64,000 nt of DNA, from positions 31,135 to 95,134 of the forward strand of contig JABFVL010000014.1 in NCBI GenBank assembly GCA_013362805.1, written 5' to 3'. Within the stretch, counting starts at the first letter, position 1. Each line of letters opens with the position of its first letter. The position numbers were made by a program, and so were the translations under genes. This document shows, piece by piece, positions 18,892 through 28,280 of this stretch. The notes under the pieces are model-generated. The model saw only the letters and a program-made list of their open reading frames with translations. It had not been told where the DNA came from and did no database searches. The stretch comes from Mycobacteriales bacterium. GTDB taxonomy: Bacteria > Actinomycetota > Actinomycetes > Mycobacteriales > QHCE01.

Positions 18892-19041
18892 GGCGGAAGA
18901 CTACTCGACTGCGCTTGTTGGACCGGCCTGGGGGCGGGCGTGTTGCGACGACAGCTGTGCTGGTGTCCGGCATTACCGGCATGTACCCAACATGTCGCTT
19001 AGCTCCGGCACCCATCGTGCTTATGGTGGCAGGATCGAGAT

Positions 19042-20142
19042 GTGATTAGAACGTACTTTGACGCCGCAACAGCGGCTCCGCTCCACCCGGCCGCGCGACA
19101 AGCCTATGCGGCCGCGATGGAAGGCTGGGCCGATCCAGCTCGGCTCTATAGCGAAGCGCGGCAGGCCGCACAACTTGTTGACGCGGCCCGAGCGGTAGTC
19201 GCCGAAGTTCTTGATATCGCTCCTGAGGGCGTGTTCTTCACGCCCAGCGGCACTGCTGCCGCACACATGGCAATCCTTGGCACCGCAACCGCGCGACCTC
19301 ATCATGGCGCATCGGTTATTCACTCCGCGGTGGAACATTCGGCGGTGATTCAAGCGGCCGAGCACCTTGGAAGCGCGAGAAGTGTGCCAGTGAGTCCGAC
19401 TGGCGTAGTCGATGTTCCACACTTCATCCAAGCGCTGCGGTCCCCAGATGTGGTGCTGGCCGCATTGATGTCGGCGAATCATGAAGTCGGAACGGTGCAG
19501 CCAATTGTCGACGTCGCAGCGGCCTGCGAGTCGGCGAATGTTCCGCTCTATGTGGATGCTTCGGTCAGTCTTGGACACATGGACATCGCACCGGTGTGGT
19601 CATTGTTGACCGGCAGCGCTCGAAAATGGGGTGGCCCCACTGGTGTGGGAGTTTTGGCGGTCAAACCACACGTCCGGTGGCGTTCCCCATGGCCTGGCGA
19701 CGCGGTAGAGACCGGGCTTAACATTCCCTCTATCGTTGCTGCCGCTGCCGCACTTCGAGCCGTGCATGCGGATAAAGAACAGCGCTCCGCTCGACTGCAT
19801 GCGCTCATCAACCGCATCCGCGCGCAAGTGCCGACACTGTTGAATGATGTCGAAGTGGTGGGCGAACCACACGAGCGAGCACCTCACATCGTGACGTTTT
19901 CGTGCCTATACGTCGATGGGGAATCGCTCGTGCACGAACTCAACAAGCGAGGCTTCGCGGTGTCATCGGGCTCAGCATGCGTTGCTTCCACTTTGGAGCC
20001 TTCTCATGTGCTGGCCGCGATGGGTGCCCTCACTCATGGCAACCTTCGGATCTCGTTGCATGAGGGCAACACAGCCGAAGATGTGGAACGTTTCTTGGCT
20101 GTGCTGCCCGAGGTAGTACACGCTCAGCGCGGCGCCGTATGA
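19042..20142 (+). CDS. Cysteine desulfurase (NifS/IscS-like)
   Basis: The aminotransferase class V fold is seen in TYFDAATAAPLHPAARQ, the VIHSAVEHSAV segment with a conserved His, and the PLP Lys in GSARKWGGPTGVG. The sulfur-carrying Cys lies in SSGSACVASTLEPSHVL. The reaction frees sulfur from cysteine for Fe-S clusters or thiolated tRNA. Length is 366 residues. No IscU or MnmA partner is next to it. The gene starts at GTG 19042 and its stop abuts the convergent glycosyltransferase stop with no bases between. Confidence 0.9.
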   Translation: MIRTYFDAATAAPLHPAARQAYAAAMEGWADPARLYSEARQAAQLVDAARAVVAEVLDIAPEGVFFTPSGTAAAHMAILGTATARPHHGASVIHSAVEHSAVIQAAEHLGSARSVPVSPTGVVDVPHFIQALRSPDVVLAALMSANHEVGTVQPIVDVAAACESANVPLYVDASVSLGHMDIAPVWSLLTGSARKWGGPTGVGVLAVKPHVRWRSPWPGDAVETGLNIPSIVAAAAALRAVHADKEQRSARLHALINRIRAQVPTLLNDVEVVGEPHERAPHIVTFSCLYVDGESLVHELNKRGFAVSSGSACVASTLEPSHVLAAMGALTHGNLRISLHEGNTAEDVERFLAVLPEVVHAQRGAV

Positions 20143-21372
20143 CTACTTTTCCACCAGTTCAGGTTGCGGAGCGGTGGTCTTTGTGTGTGCGCCTCGCAAC
20201 GTCAGCAGGGATGCGAAAAAACCGCTGAACATGACGACGACGCCCAATGCGATAGCAGTCGCGCTGGGCACTACTGTCCGGATCGTGGCGCGCGGGTCCA
20301 GGTCACCAAAACTGGCATCACTCCACTTTGTGACCGCGACGGCTGTACCGATAGCACCCGCGATTATCAAAGTGAGTCCAACGGCAACACAGACCTCAAG
20401 GTTTAGCACTTTCGTCCACTTGGCGAGGCGCTTTTCGGGTGTCAGACCTTCGGTGCGGCCATACAGTTTGGCGCAGCCACCGAATAGGAACAGTTGGGTT
20501 CCTACGAGCAAGGCGAGCTGGGCATATACCAGCGCGCTGATGTCCAGCCGCACATTCGCAAATGAGACAGGGCCAAAGGACAACGCGACGGTGCCGATGA
20601 GACCGATGAGGCCCAGAATGAGACCTGGCAGCACCAATGTTTGACGGGGCGCGAAAACGAGAAGGAACCTCAGGTGACGCCAACCATCGCGCCAGGTGCG
20701 CAGATGCGGTGGCCGGGACCGCCCATCTGGGGACAGAGTGGTGGGAACTTCCACGAGGTCATAGTTCGCCAATGAGGCGCGCACTACCAGTTCGGAGGCG
20801 AATTCCATACCTGGCATGCACAGGTCGAGTTCGCGAATTCTATCCCGGTTGAACCCGCGGATTCCGCAGTGGAAGTCGCGCACATTGTTGAGCTTGAACA
20901 GTCGACGCCCTATCCAGGACAGCACGGGATTTCCTAGATAGCGATGGAGTGGCGGCATAGCGCCAGGAGCAATTCCACCTTTGAACCTGTTACCCATCAC
21001 TACGTCATGCCCTTGACGTAGTTTTTCCACGAATGGGCCTAGGTTGCCGACGTCATAGCTGTCGTCAGCATCAGCCATGATGATGTATTTGCCGCGGGCG
21101 CGTTCGATTCCGTTGAGGAGCGCTCCGCCATAGCCTCGGATGGGGGCGTGCACAACTCGGGCACCAGCGGCGGTGGCCAGTTGTTGGGTGCCGTCGGTGG
21201 ATCCGTTGTCCGAAACGAGCACTTCCCCATCTACGCCAAGCTCGGCGAGAGACTTGAGTGCTTTCCGCACGCATATTTCGATCGTTTCGGCTTCGTTGAG
21301 CGCCGGCATCAGAACGGTTAGTTCGCAGCTGGGCGAGTCGTCCGTGACGGATTCCATCAACTGGTTAGGCAC
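20143..21372 (-). CDS. GT2 glycosyltransferase with C-terminal membrane helices (DPM1-like)
   Basis: LTVLMPALNEAETIE, VSDNGSTDGTQQLA and IMADADDSYD are the GT-A motifs of the dolichyl-phosphate-mannose-synthase group, the last giving the metal-binding DxD. HCGIRGFNRDRI and the QXXRW-like region follow. About four membrane helices make up the C-terminal 170 residues. It probably charges a polyprenyl phosphate with a sugar. GTG 21372 has GGAGAA just upstream and overlaps the preceding membrane protein by eight bases, so the pair is likely a donor-maker and a user. Confidence 0.88.
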   Translation of the reverse strand: MPNQLMESVTDDSPSCELTVLMPALNEAETIEICVRKALKSLAELGVDGEVLVSDNGSTDGTQQLATAAGARVVHAPIRGYGGALLNGIERARGKYIIMADADDSYDVGNLGPFVEKLRQGHDVVMGNRFKGGIAPGAMPPLHRYLGNPVLSWIGRRLFKLNNVRDFHCGIRGFNRDRIRELDLCMPGMEFASELVVRASLANYDLVEVPTTLSPDGRSRPPHLRTWRDGWRHLRFLLVFAPRQTLVLPGLILGLIGLIGTVALSFGPVSFANVRLDISALVYAQLALLVGTQLFLFGGCAKLYGRTEGLTPEKRLAKWTKVLNLEVCVAVGLTLIIAGAIGTAVAVTKWSDASFGDLDPRATIRTVVPSATAIALGVVVMFSGFFASLLTLRGAHTKTTAPQPELVEK

Positions 21373-23005
21373 TGAGCTTCTCCGTGGTTTTGCGTGCCGG
21401 CGCCACCGGCTGCTGAGGGTCGTTAGTGGGCGGGGCCGCGAATATGTTTCGCAAAGCTAGGTACGCCAGAGCGGCACCCGGGGGAATGAGCACCAGTATG
21501 GGCGCTCCGTACCGAATATCAAATTGGGAGGTAGCAATCGCTCCAACAAGCAAAGCGAACGCACTGAATCCAAGAAGCAGCGCGTCCCCACGGAGCCGCC
21601 ACGCTCCCCCTTTGCGGGGTTTCACGAATGGCAGCGCTGCGATCAACAACAAGCCGAGGAAAAGCAGTGGACCGGGGGTAACGCCAACTCCACCATACTT
21701 GTTCAAGAATGTGGCTTTTTTACTGAACCAGCCTTCGGGTATTTCCCCTGGCCAGGCCCCTGAGTATCCGGTGAGTTTACCGCCGGGCCCCGGCACGTTC
21801 TCGTGTAGATGCGAGTCTTGGACGGGTCGTGGCGTGCAGCTGGGGTCGGAAATTTTCGCCGGGAAGCGCCACATCATTGGGCAGGTGGTGCCTTTGGGCT
21901 CTTCATGATGAATGTAGAAACTGGGGGAAAAGTACGCCCAGGTTTCGGTGGCGACGAGTTTCGCGAAATCGCCCGGTTGTTGACTAACGACTTTGCCGAC
22001 GAAAGTGTACGAGTCTTTGCGGGTGACGCCGGTCTTCTTGTCGTTAATGGGGCTGTTGTGACTCCATACGTAGAAGTCGACTTCGTAGGCGTAGGGCTCG
22101 TCGGCTCGCTGGCACAGTTTACGTTCGGCCGCGTTGAGTTTGAGTTCGGAACAGTCGGCGATGGACATAACCCGGCCGTACATCCACCGGTCTTGCCAGG
22201 TAGAGAAGCTGTATTGACCGTTGTAGTGGTTGAACCACATGAGATAGCCGATGAGCGGTAGTCCAGCTGCGGCGGCGAGCGCAAAGATTGGCTTCCAGCC
22301 AACTCGACGGATCAGCACATATAGGCCGATGAGGGCTACTAGCGGTAGGCCCACGGTGCGAGTCACGAGAGCCGCGGCGAAGAAAAGACCGCCGACGATG
22401 GCGAACTTGACTGACAGTTTGTCTTCCCACATCACGGCGAGATATCCACCGAGCAGCAGGAAAATGAACAGAGTATCGGCAAGAAGGTAGTGCTCGAGCA
22501 CGAGAGCGTAAGCGTCGAGCACGATGGGCGCCGCCGCCAGCACGGCAAGCCAGCGCGGGCCACCTTTGCGCAGGATGAACGCGTAGAGCGCGATTCCACA
22601 GGCTAGACCCAGGATTTGCTGAGTGATCACGATGGGCCAGATGGATCCGGTCCATTGCCACATGTTCAGCAGCAGCGAATAACCGTATGGGCGGATCGCG
22701 GAGGGTTGCATTTTGCCCGCGAAAACGAAGTAGCCTTCGGTGTCCGAGAAATAGAATGCCGACCGATACGTGATGTCGATCAGGACGCGAAGTGCGACGC
22801 CGACCGCTAGAACGATCGCCATCGCCATGTGCACCTTGGCGAGCTTGCCGACCTTAGTCAGCCAAGAAGGCGTTGACACGGAATCAGATTCCACCGTTTT
22901 CGCGCTTTTCTCGCGAATCGGCTGAGGACTCTCATCTACGAGCTGAGCAGCCTTTTTGCCCGTTTTGGGAGTATTTTCTGCCGCGCTGGGACTAGGTTCA
23001 GGCAC
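21365..23005 (-). CDS. Polytopic membrane protein, probable GT-C glycosyltransferase
   Basis: The 546-residue protein has a Lys/Pro-rich cytoplasmic N-terminus of about 55 residues and then about ten hydrophobic helices. The first loop holds FYFSDTEGYFVFAG with an acidic residue where GT-C enzymes have their catalytic Asp/Glu. A large extracytoplasmic insert with several Cys residues (near SIADCSEL, KLCQRAD, TTCPMMW, DPSCTP) lies in the second half. The family was not identified closely. The overlap with the DPM1-like gene supports use of a polyprenyl-phosphate sugar. Confidence 0.75.
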   Translation of the reverse strand: MPEPSPSAAENTPKTGKKAAQLVDESPQPIREKSAKTVESDSVSTPSWLTKVGKLAKVHMAMAIVLAVGVALRVLIDITYRSAFYFSDTEGYFVFAGKMQPSAIRPYGYSLLLNMWQWTGSIWPIVITQQILGLACGIALYAFILRKGGPRWLAVLAAAPIVLDAYALVLEHYLLADTLFIFLLLGGYLAVMWEDKLSVKFAIVGGLFFAAALVTRTVGLPLVALIGLYVLIRRVGWKPIFALAAAAGLPLIGYLMWFNHYNGQYSFSTWQDRWMYGRVMSIADCSELKLNAAERKLCQRADEPYAYEVDFYVWSHNSPINDKKTGVTRKDSYTFVGKVVSQQPGDFAKLVATETWAYFSPSFYIHHEEPKGTTCPMMWRFPAKISDPSCTPRPVQDSHLHENVPGPGGKLTGYSGAWPGEIPEGWFSKKATFLNKYGGVGVTPGPLLFLGLLLIAALPFVKPRKGGAWRLRGDALLLGFSAFALLVGAIATSQFDIRYGAPILVLIPPGAALAYLALRNIFAAPPTNDPQQPVAPARKTTEKLSA

Positions 23006-23061
23006 CGACTGAATCTAACAGTGCGGCCCCAACGGCCAACCGGGCGCCCAGCGACAAAGCT

Positions 23062-23658
23062 CTAGTAGGGCTCCCCAATTTTGACCATCGGTTCAGGGCT
23101 ACGCATTCTGCGGAACACAACTGAGCGCATGACCCCGTAGAAACAATGCCCGACCATTTTCTTCGTGCCCGGATGACGCTCTTTGATTGTCCGGCGAAGT
23201 TTCAACGTCAAAAAGACGGCGTCAATGATGAACAAGGCCACCAATGCGATCCAAATCATGGTGGTCACATACCGCACGTTCGATGGCATGAACTGCAGAG
23301 AACCTATGACCACAACAAACGTGCCGAAGAAAAAATATGTGCCCATATTTCTTCTCGAATCCACTATGTCGCGGACCAAACGCCGAACCGGCCCCTGGTC
23401 ACGGGCAAACATATAACGCTCATCGCCCTTTTTAGCGCCCTCATATTGGGCGGCACGCTCAGCCTTAGCACGCTCTTTCATGCGCAGCCGGGCTTCTTTA
23501 TTCGTCGCTGGAGGCTCCACCGGGGCATTCGCCCGCTTGCGCCGTGGCGTTTCTTGGCCTTTGGGCGGGGTATAGCCCTTAGGCATTTGCTCTTGGACGT
23601 CCTCGAGCTCTTCCTCGGGGGAAGCAGCTTCTTTATCGCGACGAAACAGGGAGATCAC
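23062..23658 (-). CDS. DUF3043 family membrane protein
   Basis: The 198-residue protein starts MISLFRRDKEAASPEEE and has a charged region with GYTPPKGQETPRRKRA, which marks DUF3043. The segment RYMFARDQGPVRRLVRDIVDSRRN is followed by two membrane helices (FFFGTFVVVIGSLQF and MIWIALVALFIIDAVFL). It is conserved in actinobacteria with no established function. It lies 52 bases after nadA on the same strand. GTG 23658 is the start. Confidence 0.88.
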   Translation of the reverse strand: MISLFRRDKEAASPEEELEDVQEQMPKGYTPPKGQETPRRKRANAPVEPPATNKEARLRMKERAKAERAAQYEGAKKGDERYMFARDQGPVRRLVRDIVDSRRNMGTYFFFGTFVVVIGSLQFMPSNVRYVTTMIWIALVALFIIDAVFLTLKLRRTIKERHPGTKKMVGHCFYGVMRSVVFRRMRSPEPMVKIGEPY

Positions 23659-23710
23659 GTCTCCAGTCTAGGGGCTCACCGCCCCACGACCGAGCTCAGC
23701 CCAGCTCAAG

Positions 23711-24880
23711 CTAAGGCAGCTCGAGCATCCGATCCAACGCGAGTTTGGCGTTCGCGGTGGTCTGCGGGTCCACCGTGATCTGGTTGACGGTCTCCCCCGC
23801 CACTAGCGACTCCAATGCCCACACCAAGTGCGGCAAATCAATTCGATTCATCGTCGAGCAAAAACACACCGCTTTGTCGAGAAACACGATCTCTTTGTCG
23901 GGGTGACGCAACGCCAAGCGCCGAACAAGGTTCAATTCAGTGCCAATAGCCCACTTAGATCCCGCCGGCGCGGCATCAATGGTTTTGATGATGAACTCAG
24001 TAGAGCCCACCAAATCAGCGGCCTCCACGACCTCGTACCGACACTCCGGGTGAACTAGAACCCGCACGTCGGCAACCCGAGAGCGCACATCGTTCACCGA
24101 ATCCAGGGTGAACCTGCCGTGCACCGAACAGTGCCCCTTCCACAGGATCATCTTGGCTGACCGCAGTTGCTCCACGGTAAGCCCACCATTGGGTTTGTGT
24201 GGGTTGAACAACACGCAGTCGTCCAGAGTCAAACCCATCTCACGCACCGCCGTGTTCCGCCCAAGGTGCTGATCTGGAAGGAACAAAACCTTCTGCTTTT
24301 GCTCAAATGCCCATTCCAGCGCCCGCTTGGCGTTGGATGATGTGCACACCGCGCCACCGCGGGCGCCGGTGAACGATTTGATCGCCGCCGAGGAGTTCAT
24401 ATAGGTGACCGGAATGGTGTCTTGGGCAACACCCGCCTCGCGCAACACGTCCCACGCCGCTTCCACCTGCGAGAACGTGGCCATATCAGCCATCGAACAC
24501 CCGGCCGCGAGATCCGGAAGAATGACCTTCTGATTGTCACCAGTCAAAATATCAGCGGATTCAGCCATGAAGTGCACGCCGCAAAACACGATGAATTCCG
24601 CGTCTGGCCGCGCGGCGGCCTGCTGCGCGAGTTTGAACGAGTCGCCGGTCACGTCCGCGAAGGCGATAACTTCATCGCGTTGGTAGTGGTGGCCGAGAAT
24701 AAAAGCGCGATCCCCCAACAGCGCACGAGCCCGACGGGCCCGCTCGACAAGATCGGGATCGCTCGGGGCGGGAAGAGCTCCAGGGCAGTCAACGCCCCGC
24801 TCGGAATCTGCGTCACTGGCTCGCCCCAACAGCAGTAAGGCGGTGGCCGTTGAATCCGGTTCAATCCATGCGGTGGTCAC
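23711..24880 (-). CDS. nadA: Quinolinate synthase
   Basis: NadA condenses iminoaspartate with dihydroxyacetone phosphate to give quinolinate for NAD. AFILGHHYQRDEVIAFADV and GDSFKLAQQAAARPDAE are the substrate-binding signatures. The [4Fe-4S] ligands are in IVFCGVHFMAES, VHPECRYEV and AVCFCSTMNRIDL. At 389 residues it is a standard long actinobacterial NadA. The usual nadB-nadC partners are not adjacent. It is divergent from the Fe-S carrier gene at 25037. Confidence 0.96.
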   Translation of the reverse strand: MTTAWIEPDSTATALLLLGRASDADSERGVDCPGALPAPSDPDLVERARRARALLGDRAFILGHHYQRDEVIAFADVTGDSFKLAQQAAARPDAEFIVFCGVHFMAESADILTGDNQKVILPDLAAGCSMADMATFSQVEAAWDVLREAGVAQDTIPVTYMNSSAAIKSFTGARGGAVCTSSNAKRALEWAFEQKQKVLFLPDQHLGRNTAVREMGLTLDDCVLFNPHKPNGGLTVEQLRSAKMILWKGHCSVHGRFTLDSVNDVRSRVADVRVLVHPECRYEVVEAADLVGSTEFIIKTIDAAPAGSKWAIGTELNLVRRLALRHPDKEIVFLDKAVCFCSTMNRIDLPHLVWALESLVAGETVNQITVDPQTTANAKLALDRMLELP

Positions 24881-25036
24881 GCAACCATGCTGCCACTTTT
24901 ACCCCACGCTCGCGCCCAGACGTGACCGGCGCCACTGCCACAGGTAAACGGAATCAACGTGTGCCCATTGGTGCTAGCGACCTGGTGTGCAACCATAGGT
25001 ACAGCAGAAACTCTATCGACAACGCAGGAGCTAGTC

Positions 25037-25399
25037 GTGACCTCGACCCACACCGTGGAAGCCACAAGCCAAACCCAGGGCATCACGTTGACCGACACCG
25101 CCGCCGAAAAGGTGAAAACCCTACTCACCCAAGAAGGCCGTGACGACCTGCAACTTCGTATTGCTGTTCAGCCTGGCGGATGCTCAGGTCTTCGCTACCA
25201 GCTCTACTTCGACGACCGCGCGCTGGACGGCGACCAGGTCACCGACTTCAACGGAGTTGAGGTCGCGGTAGACAAAATGAGCCAGCCCTACTTGATCGGT
25301 GCCAGCATCGACTTCGTCGACACCATCCAAAAGCAGGGCTTCACGATCGACAACCCGAACGCGGGTTCGTCCTGCGCCTGCGGCGACTCGTTCAGCTAA
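25037..25399 (+). CDS. erpA: A-type Fe-S cluster carrier (ErpA/HesB/IscA family)
   Basis: The product has about 120 residues. The cluster ligands are one Cys in PGGCSGLRY and two in SSCACGDSF at the C-terminus. GTG 25037 is chosen because AGGAG lies seven bases upstream; the frame is open further up to 24959. It delivers Fe-S clusters to apoproteins. The divergent neighbour, NadA, is itself a [4Fe-4S] enzyme. The equivalent mycobacterial gene is Rv2204c. Confidence 0.93.
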   Translation: MTSTHTVEATSQTQGITLTDTAAEKVKTLLTQEGRDDLQLRIAVQPGGCSGLRYQLYFDDRALDGDQVTDFNGVEVAVDKMSQPYLIGASIDFVDTIQKQGFTIDNPNAGSSCACGDSFS

Positions 25400-25410
25400 C
25401 CACGCGACAT

Positions 25411-25448
25411 CAAGTAGGCGGTTACCCAATTGGGTAACCGCCTACTTG
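25411..25448. terminator. Palindromic terminator after erpA
   Basis: An 18-base perfect stem (25411-25428 with 25431-25448) forms a nearly loopless 38-base palindrome 11 bases after the erpA stop. It is followed by a T-containing stretch (TGTTTGA). Confidence 0.85.
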
Positions 25449-25503
25449 TGTTTGAAGGGTTTTCAGGATTGGCGCAGACCCCATCGCCGCCTAGGGTCAA
25501 AGC

Positions 25504-26502
25504 ATGGAATTTCGTCATCTCGGCCGCTCCGGCCTCCGTGTCAGTGAAATCGCTTATGGCAACTGGTTGACCCACGCGTCGCAAGTCGAGGAAGAAGCCG
25601 CCGTCGCGTGCGTGCGGACGGCTTTGGAAGAGGGAATTACCACCTTCGATACAGCCGACGTATACGCCGCTACCAAAGCCGAAGAGGTGCTCGGCCGAGC
25701 GCTCAAAGGGGTCAAACGCGAGTCGTATGAGCTTTTCACGAAAGTTTTTTGGCCCATCGGGCCAGGCGAGAACGATCGCGGCCTATCCCGCAAACACATC
25801 ATGGAAGGCATCAACGGCTCCTTGAAACGTTTGGGCGTCGACTATGTAGACCTTTATCAGGCGCACCGCTACGACTACGCCACACCGCTTGAGGAAACTC
25901 TGCGCGCTTTCGACGACCTGGTGCGCCAGGGCAAAGTGCTGTACGTGGGCGTCTCGGAATGGCGGGCCGAAGAAATCGCGCAAGCGCTCGAAATCGCTGA
26001 CGACATGGGCTTTGACCGATTGGTATCGAACCAGCCGCAATACAACATGCTCTGGCGAATCATCGAATCCGAGATTGTGCCCTTGTGCGAAAAAGAAGGA
26101 CTGGGCCAAGTTGTATGGTCTCCCATCGCACAGGGCATCTTGACCGGAAAATACAAACCTGGAGCGCCGCTCCCCGAGGGCAGCCGTGCGGCCGACCCCT
26201 CAGGAGGCGGCACCATCGCACGGGGCCTGCGTGATGAGGTACTCAACGCAGTGCAGGAACTCGCCCCATTGGCTGAGCAGGCTGGCCTGTCGTTGGCTCA
26301 ACTCGCGGTGGCTTGGGTCTTGCAGAACCCGAATGTTTCTTCGGCGATCATTGGCGCTTCGCGACCGGAACAGGTGCGAGAGAACGTGAAAGCCGCTGGG
26401 GTGAAGCTTGATCAGGAGCTGTTGGATCAGATCGACAAAGTTCTGGCCCCAGTGATTGAACGGGATCCAGCCAAGACGGTGAGTCCGCAAACACGCCCAT
26501 AG
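25504..26502 (+). CDS. Aldo/keto reductase (potassium-channel beta-subunit type)
   Basis: The tetrad is visible: Asp49 and Tyr54 in FDTADVYAATKAEEVLG, Lys80 in LFTKVFWP, and His121 in YQAHRYD. Length is 332 residues and the start is ATG 25504. The family reduces aldehydes and ketones with NADPH; the closest architecture is the KCNAB/YghZ group. No physiological substrate can be named. Confidence 0.92.
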   Translation: MEFRHLGRSGLRVSEIAYGNWLTHASQVEEEAAVACVRTALEEGITTFDTADVYAATKAEEVLGRALKGVKRESYELFTKVFWPIGPGENDRGLSRKHIMEGINGSLKRLGVDYVDLYQAHRYDYATPLEETLRAFDDLVRQGKVLYVGVSEWRAEEIAQALEIADDMGFDRLVSNQPQYNMLWRIIESEIVPLCEKEGLGQVVWSPIAQGILTGKYKPGAPLPEGSRAADPSGGGTIARGLRDEVLNAVQELAPLAEQAGLSLAQLAVAWVLQNPNVSSAIIGASRPEQVRENVKAAGVKLDQELLDQIDKVLAPVIERDPAKTVSPQTRP

Positions 26503-26511
26503 TTCAGGATT

Positions 26512-26550
26512 TCGCTGGCATGACCCGCTCAGTCGCGGTCATGCCAGCGA
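26512..26550. terminator. Hairpin between convergent genes, overlapping an epoxide hydrolase stop
   Basis: A 14-base stem (26512-26525 with 26537-26550) lies 9 bases after the aldo/keto reductase stop. Its right arm overlaps the last codons of the epoxide hydrolase on the other strand. No T tract follows. Confidence 0.65.
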
Positions 26551-27699
26551 GCCCGCCCGCAACGGGCGAAAAAAGCTTCGAAGATCAGTGATGACCTGGT
26601 CGGGTTCTTCGTGTGCCATGAAATGCCCGCCACGTTCTGGCACATGCCAGAGACGCAGATCTGTACAACGTCGTTCCATCAGGCTCTTTGGGAAATTCAC
26701 GAATGCTGGCTCGTTGCTAAGCGTGACCGCCGCTGGCACGGTAATTGTCGGCACCGGATCGTTGAGCGGATAGTGGTAGTACTGCTGAAACGAAGAGGCA
26801 ATTGTTCCGGTCGCCCAATACAACGTCGCGATAGTCGCCAAGGTGTCTTTATCCCAACTGTTTTCTAGCCGTCCTTGGCAATCGCTCCAATCGCGATATT
26901 TATCAGTAATCCAGGCGATGAGGCCCGCTGGCGAATCAATCAACGCCGCGCCAATGGTGTCCGGACGAGTACACATGATTTCGCTATAGCCCTGGTCTTG
27001 CTCGTCGTACTTTTCCAAAGCCGCGAGAAACGCTAGTTCCCCTGCCGTGGCCGGTTGCTCCGAAAAGTCCGCGTTGACCACGGCTGAGGTGATGTGTATG
27101 CCCACCACTTCTTTCGGGTACAGCGCTCCGAGCCACTGGGTGACTCCACCACCGATATCGCCACCGAATGCCGCAAAACGCGGATATCCAAGTGTCTGGG
27201 TCATGAGCTGGTGCCACATGTGAGCAACGCCCTTCCGGGTGAAAGGCGTTGGCGGCAGTTCAGAGAACAAAAATCCGGGCAGTGACGGAATGATGACATC
27301 AAAGGCATCCGCCGGGTCGCCACCATCGATGGCTGGGTCCGCCAACCGTCGAGCTACTCGCAGCATCTCAACGAAACTGCTCGGCCAGCCGTGGGTAAGC
27401 ATGAGGGGAAGCGGAGCGGGGCCGCCTGGCGGACGCTGGGCTTTGAGGTGAAGGTAGTGAATCTTGCGCCCTTCAACGTCCGCCAAGTAGTGCGGATAGG
27501 TGTTGAGTTCAGCTTCCGCGGCCCGCCAATCGAACCGGGTGGCCCAATATGACACGAGTTCCCGCAGATAGTCGGGGTCAACACCGGCCGTCCAATATTT
27601 ACTGTCTGATGCCTCTATGAAGCGAGTGTGGTGCAGCCGCATTCGCAAATCAGCCAACACATCGTCCGATATTGCGATCCGAAAAGGCTCGATTGTCAT
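26539..27699 (-). CDS. Epoxide hydrolase (EHN, microsomal-type alpha/beta hydrolase)
   Basis: The N-terminal EHN region starts MTIEPFRIAISDDVLADLRM and includes the family's YWATRFDWRAAEAEL and FTVEGxxIHY-like DVEGRKIHYLHL. The oxyanion motif is HGWP at residues 103-106, the nucleophile Asp181 lies in FGGDIGGGV, and the catalytic His is in ERGGHFMAHEEP. Opening an epoxide to a diol is the known reaction. ATG 27699 is chosen over the longer frame because the conserved domain starts there. It lies 11 bases downstream of the DUF1772 gene and is probably cotranscribed with it. Confidence 0.9.
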   Translation of the reverse strand: MTIEPFRIAISDDVLADLRMRLHHTRFIEASDSKYWTAGVDPDYLRELVSYWATRFDWRAAEAELNTYPHYLADVEGRKIHYLHLKAQRPPGGPAPLPLMLTHGWPSSFVEMLRVARRLADPAIDGGDPADAFDVIIPSLPGFLFSELPPTPFTRKGVAHMWHQLMTQTLGYPRFAAFGGDIGGGVTQWLGALYPKEVVGIHITSAVVNADFSEQPATAGELAFLAALEKYDEQDQGYSEIMCTRPDTIGAALIDSPAGLIAWITDKYRDWSDCQGRLENSWDKDTLATIATLYWATGTIASSFQQYYHYPLNDPVPTITVPAAVTLSNEPAFVNFPKSLMERRCTDLRLWHVPERGGHFMAHEEPDQVITDLRSFFRPLRAGSLA

Positions 27700-27710
27700 G
27701 ATTGGTGAAT

Positions 27711-28181
27711 CTATCCGAGCCGCCACGCCAAGGTGAACAACACCGCGCCGCCCAGGCACGTCAACGCACGAAGGTGGTTCCACAACATCCACGGCTGGTA
27801 GTAGTCGGTCCAGGTCTTCGCGATATTGGGTGAGTTAACGTCAACAAGCGCCAAAGCATCGTTGTGCGGAACGTGGTAGGTGATTGTGACGATGATGCCC
27901 ACCAAATACACGGCGCAGCCGATCAAAAGATATATCGCACCTGGACTCCCCAGCCGCATAATCGCGTACACCCCGAGCACCAACGACAACAACGCCGGAC
28001 CCAACAAAACAGTCATGAACCAAGGATTAGGCGCGAGTTTGTTGATGTGCTGCATCGCGGCCACACCAGAGGAAGCTGGAAGTCGGCGGATGCCTGGCAT
28101 AACAAATGTTGAAAAGGCGAGAAACACTCCGGCGGAAAGCCCCGCACCGATCGCCGCGAGAAGAGTCATAATCCTAAACAT
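27711..28181 (-). CDS. DUF1772 (anthrone-oxygenase-like) membrane protein
   Basis: The 156-residue protein has four membrane helices. It starts MFRIMTLLAAIGAGLSAGVF and has FVMPGIRRL, MQHINKLAPNPWFM, and the conserved VPHNDALA and WTDYYQPWMLWNHLR, all diagnostic of DUF1772. Some relatives act on anthrone-type polyketides, but no such pathway is nearby and a biochemical role cannot be assigned. It leads the epoxide hydrolase gene. Confidence 0.9.
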   Translation of the reverse strand: MFRIMTLLAAIGAGLSAGVFLAFSTFVMPGIRRLPASSGVAAMQHINKLAPNPWFMTVLLGPALLSLVLGVYAIMRLGSPGAIYLLIGCAVYLVGIIVTITYHVPHNDALALVDVNSPNIAKTWTDYYQPWMLWNHLRALTCLGGAVLFTLAWRLG

Positions 28182-28280
28182 GAGTGGTCCTTACCTTTGT
28201 ATTTTCGCTGGTAAGAACGATTTAACCGGACGTCGCTAGCGGTGCACATAGCCCAAAAGCTCATCGCCATGCGAGTGCGT

